Shown piece by piece: positions 15,524 to 30,705 of a stretch of DNA of 64,000 nucleotides; position 1 is the stretch's first letter; each line of letters starts with the position of its first letter. The stretch is taken from positions 86,197,270-86,261,269 of the forward strand of contig CM048846.1 in assembly GCA_026545225.1 (NCBI GenBank), in the 5' to 3' direction. Origin of the DNA: Cornus controversa. Taxonomy: Eukaryota; Streptophyta; Magnoliopsida; Cornales; Cornaceae. The notes beneath the pieces were generated by a model. The model was given only the letters and a program-made list of their open reading frames with translations, searched no databases and was not told where the DNA came from. The translations under genes and the position numbers were made by a program.

Positions 15524-15758
15524 CTCAATTAACAAAAGTGATGATACAGAAGAATGAGAAGGAGATCGATCGAAAGACCTCCAAATACATAATATCTTAC
15601 CAAAAAAATGATTCATACCGACTTTTGGTCAAATATATCTAGATGCCCAATTGAGAGCCCACATCTAAATCCATTTACTTCCAAGTCAATGCCAATTATT
15701 CCACACAATCAACCGTTATACTATATACATATTGTATAAGTTAAGAACAGAGAGAAAG

Positions 15759-16012
15759 CGGCCCCAAAAAAATTAGTAGTATATGTATATTAGAAAGGGA
15801 CCAAAAGACAAAATTTAGTACTATATATTGTGCAAGTTAAAAAGGTCATTCTATACATATTTTTTTCTTTATTTGCCTCCTTCAACGGCCCCAAAAAAAT
15901 TAGTAGTATATGTATATTAGAAAGGGACCAAAAGACGAAATTTAGTACTATATATTGTGCAAGTTAAAAAGGTCATTCTACACATATTTTTTCTTTATTT
16001 GCCTCCTTCATC
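15759..16012. repeat. 127-bp tandem duplication upstream of gene A
   Basis: CGGCCCCAAAAAAATTAGTAG begins at 15759 and again at 15886, and the following 120 bp match almost exactly. It lies 240-490 bp upstream of gene A's start, in the likely promoter region. Confidence 0.9.
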
Positions 16013-16322
16013 GATTCTATTGAGTTTTCGTTTTTCTTTTTCTTTCTTTCTTTTTCTTTATTCCTCCCTCTCTTCAACAGCTCTCTTCTCTCTCTCTTTC
16101 AATTTTTTTCTCTAGCCCAACAATATTGAAGGAAATCACATTCAATATCTCGACAGAATTATGTTTAGAGCTAAAAGTCTTAAAAGAAGCCTTACCACGA
16201 GGACCAAAAAAAGCAATTGAAGTATTAGATTTTATAAAAAGACTAAGTTATTGTACGTTTTCCAAATGCTTGTATTGCATATAGAGTATTATTGATTATC
16301 CCAATTACAGTTGCATCTGCTA

Positions 16323-16522
16323 AGAGAAACTTTTTAAAGTTGGAGTCGATCAAATCTTAAGTATGGTCGACGATGTCACAAGAGAGATGAGAGAAACTTT
16401 TCAAAATTGAAGTTAATCAAATCTTACCTACAGTCTATAATGTCACAAAAGAGATAAGAGAAACTTTTCAAAGTTGAAGTTGATAAATTTTACTTACGGT
16501 TGACGATGTCATAAAAGAGATT
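16323..16522. repeat. three tandem units of about 66 bp
   Basis: Three consecutive diverged units each start AGAGAAACTTTT and run through GAAGT..GATGTCA..AAGAGAT. No coding signal. The rest of 16013-16575 is pyrimidine-rich, then AT-rich, without a gene. Confidence 0.7.
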
Positions 16523-16574
16523 AAATGGATTGGTTATGATATCTATTGAAGAAAATATGTTGGATAAACTTGAT

Positions 16575-16765
16575 TAGAGCACTTTAATTGATAATTTTGC
16601 ATCTTAAAATGCAAGACAATTAAATTTATTTGTGACTAAGGAGTGTTGAAAATCCCCACTTAATAAAAAAAATTTGAGAGTGTGTAACCTTACATATAAG
16701 GGGCCTCACGTTAGAAGTTCGCCCAGGGCCTTTCGAAATTTTGGTAATTTTAGGACCGGCCTTGC
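16575..16765 (+). mobile_element. hAT-like element, right-end fragment
   Basis: Matches the right part of the element at 55974-56800: GCACTTTAATTGATAATTTT, AAAATGCAAGAC and the terminus GGGCCTTTCGAAATTT..GACCGGCCTTG. The left part is absent or unrecognisable. Confidence 0.6.
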
Positions 16766-16809
16766 GCGCGCGCGCGCACACACTATATATATATATATAT
16801 ATATATATA
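16763..16809. repeat. (GC)n(AC)n(TA)n alternating purine-pyrimidine tract
   Basis: A 14-bp GC alternation, then ACACAC, then about 26 bp of TA. It directly abuts the terminus of the hAT-like fragment. Such sequence can adopt Z-form or cruciform DNA. Confidence 0.85.
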
Positions 16810-16970
16810 CTAGTGTATGCCTGTTCATATAACACTACCATGTATTTGCAATCGTGACCGTTAGATAAAGTGATTTTAAATCATAAATAATAAAAGACAT
16901 TTTGGACCACATGATTATTTTTTAACCATTTTTGACGGCCTCTTTTGTTATTATTATACCAAGCTTCTAT

Positions 16971-17115
16971 ATTATAGTATATATATTCCCTTTGTTTGAG
17001 CTTTCTCCTGATTAGATTAAACAACATATGAAGCCACCAAAATAGGTAGTGTAAAGAAACCCAATTCAAAAATGGTACCTTGAGACACTAGGGTATGACT
17101 TACTGGTGTAGGAAG
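16971..17115 (-). pseudogene. kinase relic: membrane-exon scrap fused to lectin-exon scrap
   Basis: About 16990-17045 matches the membrane exon of the kinases (TTTGAGCTTTCTCCTGATTA, then CATATGAAGCCACCA). It is joined directly at about 17052 to a piece of exon 1 (AAGAAACCCAATTCAAAAAT, then ACCTTGAGACAC). In the intact genes these lie more than 1 kb apart, so a large deletion made the junction. The copia LTR begins immediately to its right. Confidence 0.75.
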
Positions 17116-17794
17116 AACCTGTTAGGGAACTTTTTTAAACTTCAATAAGTTATTTTATTTTATTTAACTTGGGTTTTAATTTGATAACGGAATAAATATA
17201 GACTTCTCTTCTATTTTGTTCTATATAAACTCTGTTTTATACAATGGCGTATATGAGTATGTGTTCTGAGGTTATAAAAGTTAGTTCATTTTTCTTTCTT
17301 GTGGAATACTATTATATTATATGAGGGTCTAATGTTATAAAAGTTAGTTCATTTTCCTTTCTTGTGGAATAATATGAGTCGCTCTAAGTAGAATAATTGT
17401 TACTGACATTTGTCTCTCTAAAAATTTAGAATAATGAACATGACTACGTATGATGAGGCGTGATGTATAAAATCCAAAAAAATTAGTAACCAAAATTTTC
17501 GTAGTTGGCAAAAGCAGATGAAATATTGGCTAACTATTGTCACTTAGCCAACCACCACCTCAACTAAAATTGTGTCAACCATAGCAACTATTAAAACCTC
17601 AACCTCAAAATGTCCACCAGATCAAACTACACACCCACTTCAACTAAGGAACAAGTTGGCACAATAGGATTCTAATTGGTTTGTACCATCCAAATTGCCA
17701 CAATAGGATTCTAAGTGCTCTATATCATCACCTATTGTCTATCATACAATCCCATCACTTATATAATATTTATCGTACAACTTCTAGTGTTAGA

Positions 17795-18040
17795 GAGTTG
17801 TGGAAAGTGTCAGAAGGTGAATATGGTATCATTGATGCTGGAATAGAACGTTTTTCGTGTCAAATTTTAATAGTTACATAATGGTAGAAAACAAGTCTAT
17901 TAGTAATTGATACTGGAATAGAACGTTTTTCCATGTCAAATTTTAATAGTTAGAAAACAAGTCTATTGGTGATCAGATTCATGAGTTTCAAGAATGGTTA
18001 AGAAATGGAACTAAACTAGGAGAAGAATTTAAAGTTTAAT
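17795..18040 (+). pseudogene. copia gag fragment with internal duplication
   Basis: Translation gives LWKVSEGEYG..DAGIERF, then an out-of-frame repeat of the same block (about 17834-17880 and 17906-17955), then GDQIHEFQEWLRNG..LGEEF. This resembles the copia gag helix region of the type IxxQVHELQ. Stops are present. Confidence 0.55.
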
Positions 18041-18414
18041 GCTAGGTGGTCAATTTTTTTTACTAGGTCCCTTTGACATAAACAAGTGTGACATTTCCTA
18101 AGGTGGACTCTTAGGTGGTCAAATTTTTTGCTAGGTGACTTCGACTTAAACTAATGTGACGTTTCCTAAAGTGAGGAGGGTTTTACTTAATGTGTCATCC
18201 TGAAATGAAGTCTAATAAGGTAGTTATTGAGAGAAATATTGTATTTAGTATATATTTGTAAAAACTTTTTCAAATTTGATATAATTTTGAGAGTTAAAAA
18301 AGTTATCATATTTTTGTGGTATATGACATTTAAGCTTGAAGAAAATTAAAAAAGTGATGAATCTCAATTTAGTATCCAAATTCGATGATTGATTTTAAAC
18401 ATAAAAGTGATGAT

Positions 18415-18990
18415 TGATTCTAAATGTAAGAGTGAGATATGTATTAAGCAACGTAGGATAGCATTTAGACCTATAGTTAAGAATACTCAACTTTTAGAGT
18501 TTATACACAGTGATGTGTGTGATTCTAATAGGCCTTCAACTAGATGTGAAAATAAATTCTTTGTAACGTTTATTGATGATTGTTCTAAGTGTTGCTATTT
18601 ATGCTTGATCAAAATTAAAGATGAGATTTTTGAGAAACATATAGTGTACAAAAAGTGATGTTGAAATCAACTAGAGAAAAAAATCAAATAACTTAGATTC
18701 CATAGAGGTGTTGAATACAACCTTAATAAGTTTTTGAAGAATGTGGAACCATAGATGGAGTAACTCATCCTTCTTTTTTCACAACAACATTGCTCATTGC
18801 ATGAACCTAATAGTAAGTGCATTCGAGAACCATACATGAAGTAACTCAATGCTCTTAAGTTATAGTACATTCGAGAACTTGTGAGGGGAGCAATGTTCAT
18901 TGCATGCTTTATAATCAATCGAATAATTGTAGGTAATAATAATAGAACTCCATATGTGATATGGAAACATAGAGCTCCTAATCTCAAAAT
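18415..18990 (+). pseudogene. copia integrase fragment
   Basis: CKSEICIKQRRIAF is the GAG-pre-integrase zinc region. LLEFIHSDVCDSNRPSTR and FVTFIDDCSKCCYLCLIK follow, containing the first two catalytic aspartates of copia integrase (HSDVC and FIDD). After a stop near 18656 the homology fades over a few hundred bases. Confidence 0.85.
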
Positions 18991-20518
18991 TCTAAAAGTG
19001 TGGGGGTGTTAACAAAAAATGTCATACTTGAACCTAATAGTAAAACGATAGATTTTAAAATCATGACACCAGAAATATTTTTAGAGTATACCTAAACTAA
19101 TTTACCTTTTTTGATGTGACATAAATAGAAAAGTGTAAAATTGGTGGAATGGGTGAATTTTTTTATTTTATTTGTTTTTCCTTATCATTCTTGAATACAC
19201 TTGTAAAGGTACTTATTATAAAAAAATTATTACCTCTAATACATGCATTACATGATTCTGCATAGGTGTTGAAAATGACATGTGGAGGCGTCGACGCTAT
19301 AAAAAAAATACAAAGAAAACAAATATAAGGAGACATGTAAATGGACCAACGGTCCTTGAATTTCTAGGAGTGTAGTTCTAGATATGTCAAGGGGGATGAG
19401 TCTAAGCCCATAAGGGAGTCATCTATGGAGGTAACCCATCCTTTGTGATTGGAGATCCCATGAAGAAAGTTCAACGAGTAGAAACAATCCGCACTGCATG
19501 ACTCTTATATAGTATTGTTTTATTAGGAAGTTTCTCACGAAGATTCTCTCCTATCCATCCCTATGGCATAGTGCTGTGTTATATGACGTTAGGAAGGGCA
19601 TTGCTTTGGATGAATTCAAGGCGAGAATACTCTCGCAAAGTATAGGTCACATATATCCTTGGAAGATTCACCTAAGTGAGAGATGTCGTGGCGCCGCGAC
19701 TATAAGAATTGGGTTGTTCTTTAAAAACTCTCATGAGAAGCAAGATACATGCGCATGACCATTATTAGCGCTACCCCGCACACCTAGCCTATAGTTAATA
19801 CTATGTGTGTGACATATTGAAGTTTGGCTCAAGGGGTCGAGTTCAAGACTTAGTCTCTCAAATTCCTTAAATGAAAATTGTCGACACTCAATGCAAGTTT
19901 AAGTCCGGAAGATTCTTGCACCTATTTCATGGTATTATATTGCCCTTACATAATTTTATTTATTATTTTATTATATTATATTTTTTATTTTAAGAAGTGT
20001 TTAAAAAAGTTGTAGGGGACCGTTAGGAACTTTTTAAAACTTCAGTAAGTTATTTTATTTTATTTGACTCGGTTTTTAATTTGGTAACGGTTGGGCTCGT
20101 AATCGCGATTCGTGAGCCATGTTACATGATCCCGTGCCTATAAAGTAGGTCATGGCGTTAAGCATGGAGGTGTATAAAAGTTAGGTCTCTCAGCAGATTG
20201 AAGTGTGGAAAAGTTTTCATTCTTTCTGCTACTATAATTACTTCTATTAGATTTTACATGTTTTACATTTATATATATTATAGGCAATTCGACACAACTT
20301 TGTCTTCTTCGGATTGAATGCTTGAAGAAGTTCACTGGTGCATTAGGCTTGTATCTTGGAGTTGAATATTACCACTCATCCCTGCACGTAGGGAGGGTTT
20401 GTAGCTTTAGGACAACGTTTTCCTTGCCTCCCTATCCAGGCTAATCCTTTTCAATATTCTACTCTCAGTCGTAAATCAATTATTTTCATATATTACCACT
20501 CTGAATTATTGTATTATT

Positions 20519-20519
20519 G

Positions 20520-20562
<43 letters not shown>
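20519..20562. repeat. (TA)n microsatellite
   Basis: About 21 TA units directly after the copia 3' LTR. Comparable TA runs occur near 31471-31503, 39990-40022, 51352-51384, 57557-57596, 61977-62007 and 62211-62237. Confidence 0.95.
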
Positions 20563-20563
<1 letters not shown>

Positions 20564-20699
20564 CGTCTCAATTAATATACATTTTCTCACTATTAGTTGT
20601 AATAGAACATGGTCTTGTTATGGTGCCACTGCTAGCTTTGGGTCAAATGTTTGATTCTTTTTCTATTCTTACATGACTTTGTGTCCAAACATAACAAGA

Positions 20700-21990
20700 C
20701 AATCTCTAACCTATAAGGCAAACGCCTAAAAACGAAACAAGAGTGGTTTTGAAATTATGAAAATAAATTATTAAAATTACAAATTAAACTAATATATAAT
20801 ATTGACTTTTATAAACTCTATTTATCCCTCTAATATTCAGTGTGTTGGTGTATACATATAAACTAAAAAAAGTATATATATATTTAGGATTAATTGCAAT
20901 TAGAGCTGTCAATTGAACGGATTTTGATTCGAATCTGAACCAGTAATTACAATATGAATTGAAGCATTCAATTAGATAATTCGTTAGCGATTTGAATCTA
21001 ATAATCAGTTAATTAAATAAATTAGGTATTAATTATGGTCAATTCAGCTTAATAATAATTTGATTTAATATAATTTACTATAAATATATTATCTAATGAT
21101 ATAATATATCATATTTAAATATCACTAAAATATTTTTATTATTATTTTCTTCTTCTTCTTTCTTCTCTCTGTTTTGTCTCTCTTTATTGTTTTTGTTTTC
21201 TTAAATAAATAGTCAAATACTTATCTCTAAATGTACTAATTAGACGTCCAAATTTTAAAATCATGTTATGTGCTGTTTTATTGTAAAAATTAGTTAGATG
21301 TATATACGATCTGTTTTCAATCTGAATACGAGTAATTAAGATATGAATTGGAATATGATTTGAATCCGATATTCCGTCTGCTAACAAATCAAATATGAAG
21401 ATGTCGCCGTGCTGGTCACGTGAGAGTGTAAATTTTATTGAAAAACAAAAATTCCTTTTTGAACGTTAAAGACAAAGATAGTTCAGATTCAAATTGGATT
21501 GTGATGCTCTCCTCTATCAATAACCGAGAATTTATTACATGATTTCGTCCCATCACGTACAATTATATCATCAAATGTGAATACGTGTGATTGGACAAAT
21601 CCATGTAGCTCCATACCATGTAATAAATTTTCATGAGGAATATGTTGTACGAATGCTGTAGTAAAAAAGACTTTCAGTTAAAAATTTTAAAGCTTAAACA
21701 ATATTAACTCTCACTAAAGGATAAGAATAAAAGAAAATTGATAAAAGTTCACTAAAGGATAAGAATAAAAGAAAATTGATAAAAGTTCCGAGATCTTCGT
21801 GCATCATAAAATTACTCATAAAATAATATTATAAATCAGCGAGTGCTTTAAAATTTTAAAAGTAATGTGTTGAAATTATAAATTAAATATGTTAAATTTA
21901 AAATTTTAGTTTTATAAACTCTTTTTCTCTCTCGTTTTTGTCTTTTAATAAAAAAACCTATCCAATCAGTAGCTTCACGACGGCGGTGGC
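20700..21990. repeat. intergenic, two partial copies of a dispersed AT-rich repeat
   Basis: No gene. The portions about 20735-20870 and 21680-21930 share blocks with 30880-31420 and 36715-36960: CTCTCACTAA, AATAAAATAATAT, AGTGTGTTGAA, and a TTTATAAACTCTTTTT..CTCTAATATTAAGTGTGTTG stretch. A 38-bp direct duplication lies at about 21713-21790. The remainder (20870-21680) is AT-rich and unassigned. Confidence 0.5.
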
Positions 21991-22074
21991 GGTGGCGGTG
22001 GCTAGTCTGATTCTCAGAGAGAGAGAAAGGGTGGGTTAGGTATTCTTAATTTTTGAAATTACATAATATTTTTA

Positions 22075-22640
22075 TGAGGTGACAGAGAAGGGGAGAAAGA
22101 GAGAGAGAGACAATGTTGGTGGAATTTGTTTTCTTCGAATTTATCCAATTGGCAGGACGGCGGCAGCAGACGACGACGGCGGTGGGTAGTCTCATTCTCT
22201 CAGATAGGTTTCCTTATTCTTTGAAATTACATTGATAGGCATAATTTTTATGATTAGGCCCGATCCAAATTTTCTGACCTCACAAGCTTCATCAATTGGA
22301 GGTTTTTATGCAATTTTTATGAGGTGACAGAGAAGGCGAGAAAGAGAGAGGCAATGTTGGTGGAATCTGTTTTCTTCCAATTTATCCAATTGGTAGCTTC
22401 AGGACGGCAGAACGGCGACAGCAGACGACGACGGGCGGTGGGTAGTCTCATTCTCTCAGAGAAAAAGGGTGGGGTAGTCTCTTTCTCTCAGAGAAAAAGG
22501 GGTAGGTTTCCTTATTTTTTGAAATTACATTACTAGACATAACTTTTATGAGTTGGCCATGTGTAATATATATATATATAAAGAATTAGGCTTGATCCAA
22601 AATTTCTGACCTCACAAGCTTCATCAATTGGAGGTTTTTA
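22075..22640. repeat. tandem duplication, about 250-320 bp units
   Basis: Both units open with GAGGTGACAGAGAAGG.GAG, contain TTTATCCAATTGG and GACGGCGG..GCAGACGACGACGG, and close with TTCTGACCTCACAAGCTTCA. A third partial unit (about 21960-22050) precedes them. GGC/GAC runs are high-GC for this window. No sustained frame crosses both units. Confidence 0.8.
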
Positions 22641-22852
22641 TGCAATTAATTAATAGGCGAGGCCACAAAATGGAGAAATTATTAGGTAACAGAAGATCAA
22701 ATGTTGTGTATATAACAGAAGATCAAATGTTATTTATATCAAATATGCCATTAGATTGTTGGAAACTTACCCGTGCAGAGAATTTGGTAATTTCATACTC
22801 TATTCATGTTAATCGTCATCTCATTTGCCGGCGTCAAGAGTCGCGACATTGA

Positions 22853-23035
22853 GCTCGCGTCGCGTGCGGTGCTGCCGAGGTTATATACGCTGCGAACGTG
22901 CGATCGGACCCGGCGGTTGTGGTTGAGCCGTTCGTGAAGGAGACGAAGAAGCCCATGGAAGAAATTGGCGGTTTTCAACTGAGTTTGGGGACGAATCGCT
23001 TGATATTGGGATCGGAGATCGTGGAGTTGCAAGGT
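22853..23035 (+). other. GC-rich exon-like segment of unknown origin
   Basis: An open frame from a stop at 22850 encodes about 60 residues, including ACGAAEVIYAANVRSDPAVV and PMEEIGGFQLSLGTNR, and ends at CAAG followed by GTTTGT, a possible splice donor at 23034. Base composition differs sharply from the AT-rich surroundings. I do not recognise the family. It could be an exon captured by a transposon, a gene remnant or chance. Confidence 0.25.
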
Positions 23036-23261
23036 TTGTTCTCTCTCTGTTTCTGTTATTTGAATATGATCCGACTAGTTTTTCATGCTAAATTCGTTAG
23101 TCAAAGTTTAAGCTGTTTATTGATGGGAATTGCTTTCTATTGTCAATTCCTAAAAAGTAGAATCAAAAGTACAACTCTTGTTTAATAAATTGATCTTCTT
23201 TTTTAGTTTTTAGAAAGTGATTCCTAATTTAAAGAAGAAAAAAGAAAGTTAGGAGTAGTTG

Positions 23262-23510
23262 CTTTCATAAAAATATGTATCACTATTATTGCAAAGATGT
23301 ACATATTCATTGCTAAGCATTGAAACAATATCAGACATAGTAGGTGGATCATTTGCATTTTCTTGGACACAGAGCGGCCCCATGTTAATGTATCTCACAA
23401 TGTAGTAGTAGAATAAGATTTACCCAATATTGGGTCCATCAACTCCGCCCCTCTATCAGAACTCCCCAACTCTCACGCCGAAACATTCGATTATATAATC
23501 TGTAAGTCTG
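23262..23510 (-). pseudogene. kinase exon 7 relic fused to its own 3' flank
   Basis: 23303-23480 matches exon 7 (ATATTCATTGCTAAGCATTG, GGATCATTTGCATTT, GGGTCCATCAACTCC) but with indels that destroy the frame. It is joined at about 23302 to the 3'-flank piece CACTATTATTGCAAAGATGT, which in intact genes lies about 500 bp away. The exon end, stop codon and 3'UTR were deleted. Confidence 0.8.
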
Positions 23511-24309
23511 AGCACAGCCCTTGGATTCAGCTTACCCTACTTTTTCTTACATGAACTTTGTTATCTCGCATGACAAGGCAATCTTGAATGTCTGAGTCAT
23601 TGAGTCAAACACCTAAAGAACACACTTCCATATATCATCACCCTCATTTTCTTCACAGTTAAATAGCACCGATGCTTTGATTATTTACACAAAAGGAGGT
23701 GGCATTACATGAATAAGCCATGAGAGTAGTAGGCCGGACAAGAAACATTAATCATTTTGATTTCATGCCCAATTCATGCAGAGTGCTTCTAATCTCTCTA
23801 TTCCATTCAAATTCCTTGCTTCATCATTGTCAAGCAAGTATACCTGGGTGAATCGGTGATATAGGAATAAGGGGCATGCCGTGTTATGACTAAAGACGGA
23901 CTTAATTTTTGGCCTTTTGCACAAAGAAATTTATCTAATATTACAATCACGAACTCTTGTGTGTCCGTCCAGACAAACTTAACGTTTGACATTATTTTGC
24001 ACAAAACAACCTCATGTATGTCCGTTCGGACAACCATGACTCGCATATGTTTGGGGACTCAAAAATGCCTTGCCACTACATGTTGATGAAAAGTACCTAG
24101 TGTTTGAGGAGTTGAGGTCTCGTGTTGGATTCATACTTTACTGGGGTTATCCTTGGATTAAAATTTGGAGTAGGGAAATAGTCTCGGACACTCCTCTAGT
24201 CAATAGAAAAAAGAAAAAATTGAAAACAATAGAAGTTCAAAGTAAATAAAAACAACAACAAACTTGAAAAAAATAATTGTAGGGAAAACTTATCAGTTGA
24301 GACATAGTA

Positions 24310-24615
24310 GTCCGAGCAGTTGGATTTTCTTGGACATAGAGAAACCCTATGTGAATGATCGGATGTAGAAGATTGAAGGATAATCTAGTGTTGTGTTTAT
24401 CAAGTCCAACCGGACCGACCCTCTGTCAGCAATTCAGCATTCCAAAATTCCCATGCCTGAAATATTCAAGTACATACTTTATATAAGTATCTTTTATATT
24501 AAGTTACCAATATTGCAATGTAAAAGACACTAACAAAAATAAAAAGAAATGCACATTAGTCACTTACATATCCAAGAAGATTGAAAGAGATTATGGTAAA
24601 CACCAGTATTTTTTT
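24310..24615 (-). pseudogene. kinase relic: exon 7 and the 3' part of exon 6
   Basis: 24310-24460 is a decayed exon 7 (TTTTCTTGGACATAGAGAAA, CCCATGCCTGAAATATTC at the intron border). 24562-24615 matches the end of exon 6 (CACTTACATATCCAAGAAG, then GTAAACACCAGTA). Homology stops at 24615 in mid-exon and resumes at 26278. Confidence 0.8.
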
Positions 24616-26277
24616 TTAGTAAATTACTCCAACCTCCCATGAAGTTGACATAATTATCCTCGATTTTAAAGTTTTTAAAATACGGTGGTCAAGTTGACTT
24701 AACTCCGATATCTTGTCATTAGTTGACCGTTTGGCCAGGTTAATATATATTTAAAAAAAAAATATTCTAAAACTCTAACGAAAATGCACAAAATCTACCC
24801 TCTCCTCTAAATATCTCTCTGCTCTCACCCTTCTGTATCTCTCTCTAACACCACCACCACCAATTATTGGCCATCAATTAATGTCAAATGTAACCAAAAC
24901 CAATATTAGAACTTATAAGTTATTAGTATTTATCTGTATATTATATATTTTATACTTTATATATAAAAAGAACATTAGAATTTAGAAGGTATTATTATTC
25001 ATTTATATTATATATATATATATATTTTCTAATGGTTTCGGTTTCAAGTCAAAGAATCGGAACCTTAGTGAACGGTTCCTAAAATTTAGAACCGGAACCG
25101 GAACTGTAGTGAACGGTTCGGTTCAGTACTTCAGTTACAATTTCTTACGATTTAGTTTCACTGATTCTTTGTGCACTCCTAGTCACTATGATTTTTTACG
25201 TGAAAAATCATTGAGACAAGCCGTCTCAGACGAATCAATCCACTATATATAACCAAGAGAGAGTACAACGAGTTCTAGTGCCTTCAAAATTGCTCTCCAC
25301 AAGTTGCTGCCTCCACTGCCTTTGGAATCACCTGCTGTTACTTTAACTCCGATGGTTAGTGTTCTCCAATTCTACCAGCAACACTCAACCCAATCACCTC
25401 ACAATAATCTGCTTTTTGAAGTGATCAAATGTCCTTTGTTCCACAAGAACGTGCGAAGAATCTTAGTGCGTATACTCGATAGTATAGTTCGAAAACTAAA
25501 TAACACACTAAAACCATACTATTGTAGAAGTGAGTGATTTAAATCAAAGAAAAAAAATTCAAAAAATTCCCAACTTATTTTTCTCTCAAAAGGCTCTCTC
25601 AATTTCAAAAATATCTCATATGTATTGAAATAGGTTATAGCTAATTTTCCACATCTAAAGAAACTTCTTTTTAACTGAAAAAAGTCACTCAAAAAGAGTA
25701 GAAGACATCTCTAAGAGTTTAAGAATCGAAAGTTAAATCGATCTTGATAAAACTCAAAATCCTAATTGAAGTTGTTTTGTTCAACCAGTACAATAGCATT
25801 CTGGTCTAATTTTGAGTTACTCCAGAAGCATGTTCTACCATTACAACAATCTACTCTACCGATACAGCTGCTCACTGGACAAAAGACAATTTTAAACGGA
25901 ATCACATTCTGCAAGTAAAAGAAACTGTTTCATCGGTAGCAATCTGGAATTTTATTATGTTAGTCCCATAGCCCATTCAACCAATGCAAGTGAAAAAACA
26001 ACTGGTGCATCCTTACACTGTTTTAAACACTAAGAAAGTTGTGCACAAAAATTATTCAACCAAACTATATATGCAGAGTGTCCTCACAATACGCACTTAT
26101 CCAACTTAATTGTTGTTCAAACCAAGTTTGTTGAGGCTCGTCTTTATTATGATCAATCTACAATTTGCTTTCGAACACTTTCAAATTCAAAACTCAAATA
26201 AAATGAAAAAAAGTACAACTCAATAAAACCAAGTTATGACTACGAAAATTGCCAACACACAATTAAATTTCAAACAC
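24616..26277. mobile_element. 1.66-kb insertion splitting a kinase relic exon
   Basis: The exon 6 homology interrupted here continues at 26278, so this block is an insertion. It contains no recognisable transposon protein, is AT-rich and has T runs at both junctions. Inside are GGTTC/GAACC-rich words (about 25040-25130) and a 77-codon frame (25304-25537) resembling nothing I know. The type of insertion is unknown. Confidence 0.5.
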
Positions 26278-26390
26278 TTTTTGTCACTTACAATTTCAAG
26301 CAGCAACACTCTATAGTTAAATACAGACTTTATTTAGAAAAGCCTTCCATTGCACATTAAGGAGACACATACCCAGTAAATTAACATACA
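26278..26390 (-). pseudogene. kinase relic: remainder of exon 6
   Basis: Matches the 5' part of exon 6: TTACAATTTCAAGCAGCAAC, AAAAGCCTTCCATTGCA, AGGAGACACATACCCA. It has stop-producing changes (ACATTAAGGAG for the intact ATATTCAGGAG). It lies only 130 bp from the 3' end of gene B. Confidence 0.85.
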
Positions 26391-26518
26391 GCAAAACAAT
26401 TTTCAGTAACTCACAGTTTCTTTTATACATCATATATATATATATGAAACTTCATATATATATCAAATCAAAGAGTAGAATTTCAATTTCAAATGAAATG
26501 TTCTGGAATATGAAACTG

Positions 26519-29950
<3,432 letters not shown>

Positions 29951-30022
29951 CTTGGATACCTCTGTCTCAATTAACAATAATGATGATAATAAAGAAGAGT
30001 GAGAAGGAGAAGAGTCCTTCAA

Positions 30023-30705
30023 ATAGATAATATCTTAGCAAAGAAATGTTTCATACGACTTTTGAGTCAAATATATCTATATATATTACACCCACACTCT
30101 TGCATACATTTCTTCCCGTCATGTCCAAAGTCGATGGCAATTGTTATATGACAGTAGGGGTTGCCACCCCTAAGACAGTATGGACTAAGTTAAAAAAGAC
30201 CGGTAGGTTGATTGCAAGTTTGCAACACTAATAAACAAAATTCTGTGCAGAATTGTCATAATTAGCTAATATTGGTCGATCTATCACATTCACTTGTAGG
30301 CCCGCTCTATCTTTCGAGCACACAACACAGTCTTCTGATTTTGTCTAAATCTTCCATGACTTCGTGTCCACACGCTGCAACGTAGCGAGTATTCATCCGA
30401 TTATGTTATTATTAGTCATGATTAGGTTTTACGCGGTCTGTCAAACTTGCTGAGTTAATTCTCTTCTTTTATTTGAGTTTCGAATCAGTTGCCTAAAGGA
30501 CATAGACAGAGTTGTGACAAGCCACTGAGTTAAGATTCAAAATCCTCACCTTTAGGTTTTCTACAAACTAGTGTGTTTTAAGTTTTTTTTAAGATAACTG
30601 TTTGCTCAATTAAGGCAATAAATTATTATATAATTCTGGCTAATCACAACGTGACATGTATACAAATGTTTAAATTTTATGTCAATTTTTTTGAATTATT
30701 TGTTT
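30023..30705. promoter_or_regulatory. 5' flank of gene B, shared with an orphan copy at 51.6-51.9 kb
   Basis: The first 60 bp upstream are conserved between genes B and C (AGATAATATCT, then AAATGTTYCATACGACT). About 30200-30270 (GGTAGGTTGATTGCAAG, then AATTAGCTAATA) is found inverted at about 51670-51740. No TATA motif is certain. The rest (30270-30705) is unassigned. Confidence 0.5.

Larger units (their letters stand above)
17120..20520 (+). mobile_element. degenerate Ty1/copia retrotransposon with both LTRs
   Basis: The LTR starts match: TGTTAGGGAAC.. at 17120 and CGTTAGGAAC.. at 20021, both followed by CTTCARTAAGTTATTTTATT and a TTTTAATTTGRTAACGG stretch. The 3' copy is preceded by a polypurine-like TTGTAGGGGAC. 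Between them lie gag (about 17795-18040) and integrase (about 18415-18990) pieces. RT and RNase H are absent, so a large internal deletion occurred. 19000-19900 is the untranslated 3' interior. Confidence 0.75.

Noticed and set aside
18667..18987. 106-codon minus-strand frame
   Set aside because: It is the shadow of degraded copia integrase on the plus strand and has no recognisable motif.
25304..25537. 77-codon frame as a small gene
   Set aside because: No family resemblance, no splice context, and it lies within an unidentified insertion.
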